Source of the DNA: Methanoculleus sp.
Lineage (GTDB): Archaea > Halobacteriota > Methanomicrobia > Methanomicrobiales > Methanoculleaceae
Assembly: GCA_028698765.1 (NCBI GenBank)
Contig: JAQVVW010000017.1
Location: 1 to 11,878 of the forward strand
DNA: 11,878 nt
Reading direction: 5' to 3'
Part shown: positions 1 through 6,931 of the stretch, piece by piece
Position numbering within the stretch: position 1 is the stretch's first letter
How the letters are laid out: every line of letters begins with the position of its first letter
Made by a program: the position numbers and the translations under genes
The notes under the pieces: generated by a model
Seen by the model: only the letters and a program-made list of their open reading frames with translations
Told to the model about the DNA's origin: nothing
Database searches by the model: none

Positions 1-283
1 GGATGTCCCCCGGGACGAGGCCGCGCTCTACAAAGATCCGGCGGTAGTAGGGGACGTTTTCGTAGGCGTGGTCGAGCAGGCGCGAGAGTTCCCGGGCCTG
101 GTAGGCCGCGAGGTCTTCCCGGCTCCATCCCCGGGACTCCCGGAGGAGGGCGTAGGTCTTTCGATAGACGTTATAGGCCGGGAGAAGCCCGAGAGCTTTT
201 GCAGTGAACGATTCCCTGCCGCAGATCCTCTCTCCCAGACGAATCATGCCTGCCGTTCTCCTTCTCATCTGTTCTTCTGTCAT
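1..283 (-). CDS. CapK / phenylacetate-CoA ligase-like adenylating enzyme, N-terminal part (3' end outside window)
   Basis: Reading the minus strand from an ATG at 283-281 gives an uninterrupted frame of 94 codons that leaves the window at base 1, so only the N-terminus is seen. The stretch LLDHAYENVPYYRRIF (about residues 70-85), followed by a GL-P-D segment, is the typical N-terminal signature of CapK/PaaK-type AMP-forming ligases, which activate carboxylates as acyl-adenylates. Archaeal and bacterial CapK-like members often sit in capsule or surface-glycan clusters. The adenylation motifs lie beyond the window, so substrate and activity cannot be judged. ATG 283 overlaps the stop of a short upstream ORF as ATGA. 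In-frame ATGs at 268 and 247 are alternatives, and the one at 247 has the best ribosome site (AGGAG, 10 bases upstream). The coding potential is clear; the family assignment rests on one motif region. Confidence 0.72.
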   Translation of the reverse strand, partial: MTEEQMRRRTAGMIRLGERICGRESFTAKALGLLPAYNVYRKTYALLRESRGWSREDLAAYQARELSRLLDHAYENVPYYRRIFVERGLVPGDI

Positions 284-387
284 ATCTGCCGAAGACGATT
301 GTACCGCCTCACCAGTTCCTGGCCTTCACCGGTCCCTCTCTGGCTGTTTTCCAGGGGGTCCACCCGGATGTCTGTCCACCGGTGCAT
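280..387 (-). CDS. Possible 35-aa leader ORF coupled to the CapK-like gene
   Basis: An ATG at 387-385 (minus strand) opens a 35-codon frame (MHRWTDIRVDPLENSQ...) that stops with TGA at 282-280. That TGA overlaps the ATG of the CapK-like gene as ATGA. A TATA box centred near 416 predicts transcription starting within a few bases of this ATG, which would make it a leaderless start. The same frame is open further upstream to an ATG at 504, but that region contains the TATA box. No homology is recognised. It could equally be an untranslated leader, so this is only a candidate. Confidence 0.3.
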   Translation of the reverse strand: MHRWTDIRVDPLENSQRGTGEGQELVRRYNRLRQI

Positions 388-412
388 CGGGATAGTATAC
401 CCCCAAACAACG

Positions 413-420
413 TATATAAG
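413..420 (-). promoter_or_regulatory. TATA box for the CapK-like transcript
   Basis: On the minus strand the sequence reads CTTATATA, a good match to the archaeal TATA consensus in GC-rich surroundings. Placing the start site about 26 bases downstream puts it at roughly 388-392, just before the ATG at 387. Confidence 0.55.
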
Positions 421-606
421 AATTGGCATGCCGTCATCTCTCGCATTCGGCATCAGGGTTTTATGGGCAAACGGATCGCCCTCCGGGCGGCAGGCGGCGG
501 TCATTGGGATCTGGTTCTTCTCTGCAGACTGCCCGATTCCCCGGATTTCCTGTCAGGGAATACCTTTTTGGAAACATGACCCGTTAATCTGTCGAATTGG
601 ATAAAC

Positions 607-614
607 TATAAATA
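607..614 (+). promoter_or_regulatory. TATA box for the radical SAM gene
   Basis: TATAAATA on the plus strand, inside a short AT-rich patch. A start site about 26 bases downstream (near 637) would give a leader of roughly 45-50 bases before the GTG/ATG start candidates at 680 and 689. Confidence 0.5.
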
Positions 615-670
615 TGCGAATGCCTATCAGGGGTATGTCTTGGTAAGATAAGGCGACAGTCGCCGGGACG

Positions 671-693
671 TGTATCCTCGTGCCGAGGATGCA
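671..693 (+). promoter_or_regulatory. Hairpin over the radical SAM start codon
   Basis: Bases 674-680 (ATCCTCG) and 684-690 (CGAGGAT) are perfect complements around a 3-base loop. With 671-673 and 691-693 (one G-U pair) the stem reaches 10 base pairs. It lies in the predicted 5' leader and includes both candidate start codons (GTG 680, ATG 689), so it could limit ribosome access. Seen directly; function is inferred. Confidence 0.45.
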
Positions 694-1900
694 TTCCCGG
701 AAGGGGGGGATTATAATTCTAGACAGGGCCGTACCTGATAGCAGTAGCAGCGCAGAGACCTTCATAGGTCACTCATCGGAGAGCGATATCTTAAACGAGA
801 TCCGGACACTGGCCGGCGGGCTGCGCAAACGGAATGGAAGCGCCCCGGAAAACCTTGATTTCACGGTTCCCGTCGGATGGGAGGAGCGGATCGGGCATCT
901 CGACGACCAGCCCATCCGACGGCTGATCATCTTCCTCCGTTCCACGGGGTGCGAGTGGGTCGAGAAGACGGGGGGGTGCACCATGTGCGGATTCTACTGT
1001 GCAACCTCCCGGGGCAGGGAGGTCTCGGCGGACGAGTACGTCGCGCAGTTCGAGCACGTGATGGACGCCGTCGATCTTGGGGATTACCCGATCGTCTCGA
1101 TATACAACGACGGCAATATCTTCAACGAACGGGAGATGCCGGTCGCCGCCATCGAGAAGATCTGCTCCTACATCGACGGCTACAAAAACATCAGGAAAGT
1201 GGTCGTCGAGTCGAGAATCGATTACTCCCCCGACGAGCACGTGGCGAAGATGAAGAAAGCCCTGAACGGGCGGCAGCTCGAGGTGGCGTTTGGGTTCGAG
1301 TCGGCGAACGCCCAGGTGATGAACCTCTGCATCAACAAAGGGTTCTCGGCGAACAACTTCGACGTCTTCCATTCGAGGATGCAGGGGATGGGCGTGCTGA
1401 CGAAGCCGCTCCTCCTGGTAAAACCCCCGTTCCTCGCCGAGGGAGAAGCGATAGAGGATATCCTGCAAACCATCTCCTACTGCATCTCCCGCGGGATCGA
1501 CTACGTCGACCTCGAGGTGACGACGGTCGAGAAGAACACCGTCGTGCATGAACTCTGGAAGAACAACCTCTACCGCCCGCCGTGGCTCTGGACGATCGTC
1601 GAACTCCTGCAGCAGTGCCGGGAGCGGTTCGGGGACCGTGCTCATGTCTACGTCAGCCCCTGGAACTACTCGGTCGAGTCGCTCGACTGGGCCCGGAACT
1701 GCGGGAAGTGCGATGCCGGGATCACCGGGGCGATCCAGCGCTACAACTCCCACTTCGATACGGCGGAGTTCGACGGTCTGGACTGCTCGTGCCGGGAGGA
1801 GTGGTATGAGGCCGTCGTGGCGCAGGAGACACGCACGATCCCGGAGCGGATCCGCGAGCAGCTGGCGTATACCCGGAGTACCCGGCTCTCGTCCCCGTAA
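689..1900 (+). CDS. Archaeosine biosynthesis radical SAM protein RaSEA (TIGR01210-type)
   Basis: A protein of about 403 residues resembling RaSEA, which works with ArcS to turn the lysine adduct of preQ0 at tRNA position 15 into archaeosine. Visible features, numbered from ATG 689: a GCEW...GGCTMCGFYC cysteine cluster (Cys88, 97, 100, 104) supplying the Fe-S ligands; a FGFESAN segment; NKGF followed by LLVKPPFL; a YRPPWLW segment; and C-terminal cysteines in NCGKCD and CSC, all of which I associate with this family. An in-frame GTG at 680 would add three residues. Neither start has a good ribosome site, and a hairpin covers both, so the start is uncertain. The first 50 or so residues are poorly conserved in character. 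It is transcribed alone, away from the CapK-like gene. A related radical SAM enzyme with another substrate is the main alternative. Confidence 0.8.
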   Translation: MHSRKGGIIILDRAVPDSSSSAETFIGHSSESDILNEIRTLAGGLRKRNGSAPENLDFTVPVGWEERIGHLDDQPIRRLIIFLRSTGCEWVEKTGGCTMCGFYCATSRGREVSADEYVAQFEHVMDAVDLGDYPIVSIYNDGNIFNEREMPVAAIEKICSYIDGYKNIRKVVVESRIDYSPDEHVAKMKKALNGRQLEVAFGFESANAQVMNLCINKGFSANNFDVFHSRMQGMGVLTKPLLLVKPPFLAEGEAIEDILQTISYCISRGIDYVDLEVTTVEKNTVVHELWKNNLYRPPWLWTIVELLQQCRERFGDRAHVYVSPWNYSVESLDWARNCGKCDAGITGAIQRYNSHFDTAEFDGLDCSCREEWYEAVVAQETRTIPERIREQLAYTRSTRLSSP

Positions 1901-1904
1901 ACGC

Positions 1905-1912
1905 TTTTTTTT
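1905..1912 (+). terminator. Oligo-T termination tract after the radical SAM gene
   Basis: A run of eight T begins four bases after the TAA stop. Archaeal RNA polymerase terminates at such T-rich stretches without needing a hairpin. Confidence 0.5.
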
Positions 1913-1938
1913 GTATCGGTTGTGAACCCACTGTCCGG

Positions 1939-1964
1939 CGTCCGGGTCTCCCGGGCGTTTTTTT
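1939..1964 (+). terminator. Hairpin plus T-run, intrinsic-type terminator
   Basis: An 8-bp stem (1939-1946 with 1950-1957, one G-U pair, loop TCT) is followed directly by seven T (1958-1964). The arrangement looks like a bacterial intrinsic terminator. It probably acts as a second stop for the radical SAM transcript, which converges with the minus-strand glycan operon. Confidence 0.6.
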
Positions 1965-2329
1965 GTGGGTGCGATGTTTTGAAGGAGCGGAGCGTGAGCG
2001 CCGTAAGGTGCGGATGGGACGGGCGAGACGTCAGGGGCTTGAGGGGCCGTTATTGGAGTATTACGCCTGAATCTCATCACCTGTGGGTATGGGGGAGACC
2101 CTGGAAAGGTACTGTACACGGCTTCCCACTGAGTATCGCCGCGCACTGCCCCGCCCCCCTGCGGGCGGGGGAGGAGGCCGAAGGCCGGGCGGGGTGGGGG
2201 CTACAGGAAAGTCTTACACGGTAGAGACAGGGGAGGGCGGATACTTCCCCCGCCCCGCGATGACGATATCACCACGCACTGCTCTCGCTGTGGCGGGTGC
2301 AAAAACCTGTTCTCGCCGCTAAAATCGCA
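1965..2329. other. Convergent intergenic region without a credible gene
   Basis: About 365 bases between the converging radical SAM gene and glycan operon. The reading frames here (plus strand 1922-2224 and 2083-2322) have no recognisable protein character and overlap the structured part. Contents: three GAGCG units at 1985-2000, a strong GC inverted repeat at 2149-2170, a small GGCC hairpin at 2176-2186, G-tracts at 2187-2200, and short A-runs at 2301-2305 and 2321-2324 that read as T-runs downstream of the minus-strand operon. No tRNA or known RNA is recognised. Confidence 0.55.
2149..2170. repeat. GC-only inverted repeat
   Basis: CCCCGCCC at 2149-2156 is the exact reverse complement of GGGCGGGG at 2163-2170, with a six-base loop. 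It would fold on either strand and lies between two converging transcripts. A G-tract segment at 2187-2200 could pair with the same C-rich arm. Confidence 0.6.
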
Positions 2330-4477
2330 TCACAACCCGACCCGCCCGATATCGATCTCCTGCACCGCCCCGGTGTCGATCGACTCCCATGCCGCAAACG
2401 TCGCGAGCGTCGTCGCGACGCTTCCGGCGAAGTCCGGCTCCTCGCCCTTCACGAACGCCAGGAGTTCCTCGGCAAACCCCTTCTCCTGGGTGAGCCACCG
2501 CTTCTCCCGCGAGACCTTCCCCTCCCGCCGGAGTTCGAGGTCGCGGAAGTCGGTGATCCTCCCGACCGCATTGCCGGCGAAGACCTCGACCGTCTCTTTG
2601 GGGTAAGACCGATCCCCGAGCGTCGTGTAGGTGACGGTGCCGAGCGATCCGTCATCGAACGTCAGGGTCGCCTGGAAGTTGTCATACTTCCGGAGCGTCC
2701 CGGTCGGCTCGATCGCCCGGGCGACCACCTGGACCGGCCGTGCCCCGGTGATATACTGCATGAAGTCGATGAAGTGGCAGCACTCCGATATCAGCATCCC
2801 GCCGCCCTGCTCGTCGTCGTGCACCCAGTGCTCGGGCGGGATCTGCCCGGCGTTGACCCGGTAGTGCAGGACGGCGGGGGTCGCCCGGTTTGCGAAGAAC
2901 CCCTTCATCTTCACGGCGAGCGGGGAGTGGCGGCGATTGAACCCGACCATCAGCCGCTGCCCGGACTCGCCTCTCGCCTCGACGACCCGGCGGAGGCTCT
3001 CGATATCAGTCGCAAGCGGTTTTTCCACGAAGACGTCTTTTCCGGCACGCAGCGCATCGATCGCCATCGGTGCGTGGAGATCGTTCCTCGTCGCGATCAT
3101 CACTGCGTCGATATCGGGGTCGTCGAGGATCCTCTTGTAGTCGGTGGTGCAGTAGGCGAACCCGTACTTCTTCGCGACCGTCTGCGCTGAGAGCCCTGTT
3201 GCAGTCGCAAGCCCCCCGAGGTTCACCGGGAGGCCGGCGAGGTGCGGGTAGAGGGCGCTCTGGGCGTGGACCCCGGCGCCGATGCACCCGAGCGTCCGGG
3301 CCGCAGCCGGAGCCTTCTTCTTTCGTGTGCCGGGCTGTGTGAGGGGGACGACGGTGCCGGATGCGCCCGAACCGTTCGGGCTGTACTGCAGGAGAACCCC
3401 GATGAACCGTTCCTTCCCGGTGTTGATGAGGTCGTAGGCCCCCGGCGCCTCGTCGAGCGGGAACGTATGGGTGATCAGGCGGTCGAGGTCGATCTTCTTC
3501 TGGCGCACCAGTTCGAGGAACGCCTCCATGTTCCTCTTCTCCGTCCACCGGACATAGATCGGGTAATCGATCCCCCGCTCCTCGTAGTTTCGGTCGTACC
3601 GGCCGGGGCCGTAGGAGCGGGAGACGCCGACCTCCGCCTCTTTCTCGTAGAAGACGTCCCGGGGCACGTCCAGGCCGACGTTCCCGACGACCACGACCCT
3701 GCCCTGGTTCCGGACCAGGCGCCCGGCGGCCTCGATGGGTGCGCTCGACCGGGTGGCCGCGGTGATGATGACCGCGTCCGCACCGAACGGCGAGAACGCC
3801 CGGACCCTCTCGAAGAGGCCGTCGTAGTTCGAGGCGACGTCTGCGCCGAGGTCCCTGGCAAGCGCGAGTTTCTCGGGGTCGATATCGATCCCGATCACCC
3901 GGCACCCCGCGGCTTTGAGGATCTGGACGGCGAGAAGCCCGATCAGCCCGAGCCCGATCACTGCGACGTTCTCGCCCACCGTGACGTTCGCGTTCCGAAC
4001 ACCGTGCATTGCGATCGCTCCGACGGTCGTGAACGCCGCCTCCCGGAACCCGACGCCGTCGGGGATCCTGACGCAGAGGTTCTTTGGGATCGCGACGTAT
4101 TCGGCATGCACCGCATACCCGGCTCCGGCGCAGGCGACGCGATCGCCGACCTCGAACTCGTCGGACGCCGTCGTCACCACCGTCCCGGAAGAGCTGTAGC
4201 CGAGCGGCTCCGGTCTTGAGAGGCGGCTCATCGCCTGCCGGTAGGCCGGGAGGAGGCCGTCCGTCCCGATTTTCTGGATGACTTTCCTCACGTCGTCGGG
4301 GCGTGCCTTCGCCTTGCCGACGAGTGACTGCCCTGCGAGGTTGATCAGCGACGACTCGGTGCCGGCGCTGATGAGGGAGTAGGCGTTCTCGACGACGACC
4401 CCCCTCGTTACGGCGGGAACGGGAACGTTCTCCACCTGGATGGACCCTGATTGTAGATCGAGCAATACCTGTTTCAT
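2330..4477 (-). CDS. Two-domain oxidoreductase: MDR dehydrogenase fused to Gfo/Idh/MocA dehydrogenase
   Basis: A 715-residue fusion found in polysaccharide clusters. Residues about 1-360 form a zinc-alcohol-dehydrogenase-like (MDR) unit with a nucleotide-binding motif VIGLGLIG at 173-180. A linker rich in Pro, Lys and Ala (about 365-393) leads to a Gfo/Idh/MocA unit (about 395-715) with a second Rossmann motif GCIGAGVHA at 397-405, the family EKP motif at 485-487 and an ISECCHFID segment near 563-571. Each half should bind NAD(P), and together they could oxidise and re-reduce a sugar or uronate; the substrate is unknown. I chose ATG 4477 over the one at 4492 because GGAG lies 8 bases upstream and homologues begin MKQV. 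That ATG overlaps the stop of the toroid gene as ATGA, which implies translational coupling. It is the last gene of the operon. Confidence 0.88.
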   Translation of the reverse strand: MKQVLLDLQSGSIQVENVPVPAVTRGVVVENAYSLISAGTESSLINLAGQSLVGKAKARPDDVRKVIQKIGTDGLLPAYRQAMSRLSRPEPLGYSSSGTVVTTASDEFEVGDRVACAGAGYAVHAEYVAIPKNLCVRIPDGVGFREAAFTTVGAIAMHGVRNANVTVGENVAVIGLGLIGLLAVQILKAAGCRVIGIDIDPEKLALARDLGADVASNYDGLFERVRAFSPFGADAVIITAATRSSAPIEAAGRLVRNQGRVVVVGNVGLDVPRDVFYEKEAEVGVSRSYGPGRYDRNYEERGIDYPIYVRWTEKRNMEAFLELVRQKKIDLDRLITHTFPLDEAPGAYDLINTGKERFIGVLLQYSPNGSGASGTVVPLTQPGTRKKKAPAAARTLGCIGAGVHAQSALYPHLAGLPVNLGGLATATGLSAQTVAKKYGFAYCTTDYKRILDDPDIDAVMIATRNDLHAPMAIDALRAGKDVFVEKPLATDIESLRRVVEARGESGQRLMVGFNRRHSPLAVKMKGFFANRATPAVLHYRVNAGQIPPEHWVHDDEQGGGMLISECCHFIDFMQYITGARPVQVVARAIEPTGTLRKYDNFQATLTFDDGSLGTVTYTTLGDRSYPKETVEVFAGNAVGRITDFRDLELRREGKVSREKRWLTQEKGFAEELLAFVKGEEPDFAGSVATTLATFAAWESIDTGAVQEIDIGRVGL

Positions 4478-5667
4478 GCGTGGTTCTCCCATACTCCCGA
4501 CTGGCTGAGACAGTCGAGCACCTCCGAGGTCATGAAGAGATCGGGGAAGTTGTTCGACGGCTCCACGGTCGACGACCGGATCCCGAGCAGGCGCGAGAGC
4601 GCTTCAAACGACCGGGTCTCTGCGGTCGTGCCGTACCGCCGGCGGGCGATCTCGCGGTAGACGCCGTAGCCGAACCGGAACGCCCGGTGCCGCAACGGGT
4701 AGTTCCCGAGTGACGCCGCCTTCGCCGCCGTCGCGACGGACGGGGCGAGGCCGATCCAGGGGCCGGGCTCCCACCGGGGGGCGAGCCCCTGCACGTATTC
4801 TTCGAGCCGTGCGAGGCAGCGGTCGGCGTGCTCCCGGTACCGCCCGTCCGTCCGTGCGGCGTAGACGAACGAGGCCAGGGCAAACGCGTACGCCCCCGAG
4901 AGGTAGTAGGCGAAGGAGAGACCGCTCTTCGACCAGTCAAACCGCCCGTCGGGGCGCTGGGCGGCCGCGAGCCACCGCACGCCCTTCGCGATGCTCTCAT
5001 CGATCCGGTTGTCGCAAAGGACGTCGTTTGCCTTTGCGAGGTAGTAGATCGTCACCCCCTGGTAGTGCACGCAGGGGAGGTCGAAGACGAAAGGATAAGT
5101 CCCCTTATCGACCGCGTAGGGGTAGACGCCGTCACGGCGCTGGTGGCGGACGACGTTCTCCGCCGCCCGCAGCGCGGCCGCACGGGTTCCCTCATCGTCG
5201 TCGTAGCGTTCCGCGTACCGGGCAAGGAACGCCCCGCACGAGGCGTCGACGTTCAGGTGGTCGGCGGTGTACCCCCGGGACTTCAGGAAGCATCCGGGGC
5301 TCCTCTCGGCGGCGAGGACGTAGTCCCGGGCCTTCCGGAGCGCCTCTTCGTGCGGATGCCGCTCCGCCGCCTCCAGGAGCGCGTCGCCGATGAACGCCGT
5401 GATCAGGGCCGAGGGCTCGTTATAGTTGACGTGAACCTCGTTCCAGGACCCGTCCGGATTCTGGCATCCTGCGGCGTAGTCGAGGAGCGGGCCCACGAGC
5501 GGGTCGCCGCCCTGGCGGAGCATCGCTTTTGCGACCTCGGCGTGAACGCGGTTCCGGATGACCCCAAATACCGGATCGCGGATGTACGCGGTCTCGCCGT
5601 CGACGACGGCGAGCTCCCGGACCTCCCCGGTGACCCGGGAGAGAAGCGATCTCACACGCCCGTCCAT
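4474..5667 (-). CDS. Unrecognised alpha/alpha-toroid-like protein in a glycan operon
   Basis: 397 residues, no signal peptide or membrane segment visible, so probably cytoplasmic. Three related segments, QNPDGSW (69-75), QRRDGVYPY (176-184) and QRPDGRFDW (237-245), each preceded by helix-like sequence, resemble the QxxDGxW-type repeats of alpha/alpha-toroid folds (terpene cyclase-like or polysaccharide lyase/epimerase-like barrels). I cannot name the family. The position just before the two-domain oxidoreductase, overlapping it as ATGA, matches the place where many bacterial clusters carry a heparinase II/III-like gene, so a role on a uronic-acid-containing glycan or lipid-linked sugar is a reasonable inference. 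The start ATG 5667 lies inside the end of the GT4 gene (16-base overlap) with GAGAGG upstream. Hydrolase, lyase, epimerase and non-enzymatic roles all remain open. Confidence 0.82.
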   Translation of the reverse strand: MDGRVRSLLSRVTGEVRELAVVDGETAYIRDPVFGVIRNRVHAEVAKAMLRQGGDPLVGPLLDYAAGCQNPDGSWNEVHVNYNEPSALITAFIGDALLEAAERHPHEEALRKARDYVLAAERSPGCFLKSRGYTADHLNVDASCGAFLARYAERYDDDEGTRAAALRAAENVVRHQRRDGVYPYAVDKGTYPFVFDLPCVHYQGVTIYYLAKANDVLCDNRIDESIAKGVRWLAAAQRPDGRFDWSKSGLSFAYYLSGAYAFALASFVYAARTDGRYREHADRCLARLEEYVQGLAPRWEPGPWIGLAPSVATAAKAASLGNYPLRHRAFRFGYGVYREIARRRYGTTAETRSFEALSRLLGIRSSTVEPSNNFPDLFMTSEVLDCLSQSGVWENHA

Positions 5668-6860
5668 GCCATCCTCTCGATGTATTGCTTCAGTTTCAGG
5701 GCGACCGACCGCCGGTCGTAGTGCTTTGCGACGTACTCCCGCCCCCGGCGACCCATCTCCTCCATCTTCTCCGGATCGTCGAGAAGCGTCGAGATCGTCG
5801 CGGCGATCGCCTCCGGCGTGTTCTCGGCGATGACCCCCGCGCCCGACTCCTTCGCGAGATGGGCGATCTCACCGTTCCCGCAGCCGACGAAGGGTATCCC
5901 GCAGGCCATGTACTCGTAGGCCTTGGTAGGGGCGGCATACTCGAGGTTCGCGAGCCTCTTCAAGGGCGCCACCCCGAGGAGCGACTCGGAGAGGAGCCGC
6001 GGGATCTCCTCGCGCGGGAGGGTGCCCGTGAAGATGATGGAGTCGGTCAGGCTCTCCGCCTTCACCAGCCCCTCAAGGCTCTCCCTCGTGTCGCCGTCCC
6101 CGACGATGACGAACTTCAGGTTGTAGGTGCCGTTCATCGACTTGACGGCAAGAGCCACCTTATCGAGATCCTGGGCGTGCCCGACGTTGCCGGCGTAGAT
6201 GATCTGCCGCTTCTTCCCGCCGCTCGCAGGGTAGAAGAAGTCGGTATTGACGCCGTTCGGCATCAGTTCCATGGGAGCCGTAACCCGGTAGCGCGACGAG
6301 ATCCTCCGCCCGAGCTCTTCTGTCGTGACCCCGACGAGGTCCGCCCGGGAGAGACACGCCTGCTCGAACCTCCGGCTCAGCCTCTCGTAGAGGCTTCCTT
6401 CCCTGAGGAAACCGAGCCCTATCGATGCATCGATCCAGAGATCGCGGATATCGAGGATCCACTTCACCCGTGACGTCCGCTTCAGGACGTATCCCGGGAT
6501 CCCGGTGAAGAGCGGCGGCGCCGACGTCATGATTGCGTCGAACCGGCTCCGGGTGAAGAGGAGCCAGAGCGCGGCGTGGATGGGGAAGGAGAGGTAGTAG
6601 GCCATCCGACTTCCGAACCCCGGATCACCGGAGCCCGGCTGCCATGTCCAGAGGCGGACAACCCGGATCCCGTCGACCTCCTGCACGTCCGAGCGCTCCC
6701 AGGTGCGGGGGAACGAACCGGTGGGGAACGTGGGGTGCGGCGCAAGCACGGTCACGCCGATACCCAGTTTTGCAAGGTGCGCGGCGGTGTCGTGGATGCG
6801 TGACGCGTTTCCCGATCTCTCCGGCGGAAAGTGCTGTGATACGATGCATACCTGTTTCAT
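5652..6860 (-). CDS. WbuB-like family 4 glycosyltransferase
   Basis: 402 residues with the GT-B layout of GT4 enzymes. The N-terminal domain begins CIVSQHFPPERSGNASR (residues 5-21), the usual opening of WbuB-type transferases. The C-terminal donor domain contains LMPNGVNTDFF (199-209), IIYAGNVG (220-227), FVIVGDGD (250-257) and PTKAYEYMACGIPFVG (311-326), which carries the KxxE nucleotide-sugar contact (Lys313, Glu316). A GT4 enzyme transfers a sugar from a nucleotide donor to a growing, probably lipid-linked, glycan on the cytoplasmic face. With wecB/wecC next door, ManNAcA or a derivative is a plausible donor sugar, but this is inferred. ATG 6860 has GAGG six bases upstream. A longer open frame upstream runs out of frame through wecC and is not coding. 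It overlaps the next gene by 16 bases. Confidence 0.9.
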   Translation of the reverse strand: MKQVCIVSQHFPPERSGNASRIHDTAAHLAKLGIGVTVLAPHPTFPTGSFPRTWERSDVQEVDGIRVVRLWTWQPGSGDPGFGSRMAYYLSFPIHAALWLLFTRSRFDAIMTSAPPLFTGIPGYVLKRTSRVKWILDIRDLWIDASIGLGFLREGSLYERLSRRFEQACLSRADLVGVTTEELGRRISSRYRVTAPMELMPNGVNTDFFYPASGGKKRQIIYAGNVGHAQDLDKVALAVKSMNGTYNLKFVIVGDGDTRESLEGLVKAESLTDSIIFTGTLPREEIPRLLSESLLGVAPLKRLANLEYAAPTKAYEYMACGIPFVGCGNGEIAHLAKESGAGVIAENTPEAIAATISTLLDDPEKMEEMGRRGREYVAKHYDRRSVALKLKQYIERMAWTGV

Positions 6861-6931
6861 GCAGTTCCTCGTAGTATCTGAATGGGGGCGCTCTCGGCGA
6901 TCCCCGGCCTCTGAAACCGTATCCGGGAGGG

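Larger units (their letters stand above)
284..688. other. Divergent intergenic region
   Basis: This roughly 405-base spacer separates the minus-strand CapK-like gene from the plus-strand radical SAM gene. It holds two outward-facing TATA boxes (413-420 minus, 607-614 plus) about 195 bases apart and one candidate small ORF. The longest frames crossing it (for example 68-604 plus) run antisense to the CapK-like N-terminus and have no recognisable protein character. Between the two TATA boxes I see no other element. Confidence 0.6.

Noticed and set aside
791..2146. 451-codon open frame on the minus strand
   Set aside because: It runs antisense through the radical SAM gene and on through its terminators; the translation is Arg/Pro/Val-rich without any motif, as expected for the shadow of a GC-rich gene.
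1922..2224. 100-codon plus-strand frame starting with GTG
   Set aside because: It crosses the hairpin terminator and the GC inverted repeat, has no ribosome site and no protein character.
2198..2240. Resemblance of the segment around 2203-2215 (CAGGAAAGTC) to a conserved region of RNase P RNA
   Set aside because: The other conserved regions, including the ACAGAA element, are not found nearby, and the spacer is too short for the full archaeal RNA.
3242..4219. 325-codon plus-strand frame
   Set aside because: It is antisense to the MDR half of the two-domain oxidoreductase and consists of Asp/Arg/Pro-rich shadow sequence.
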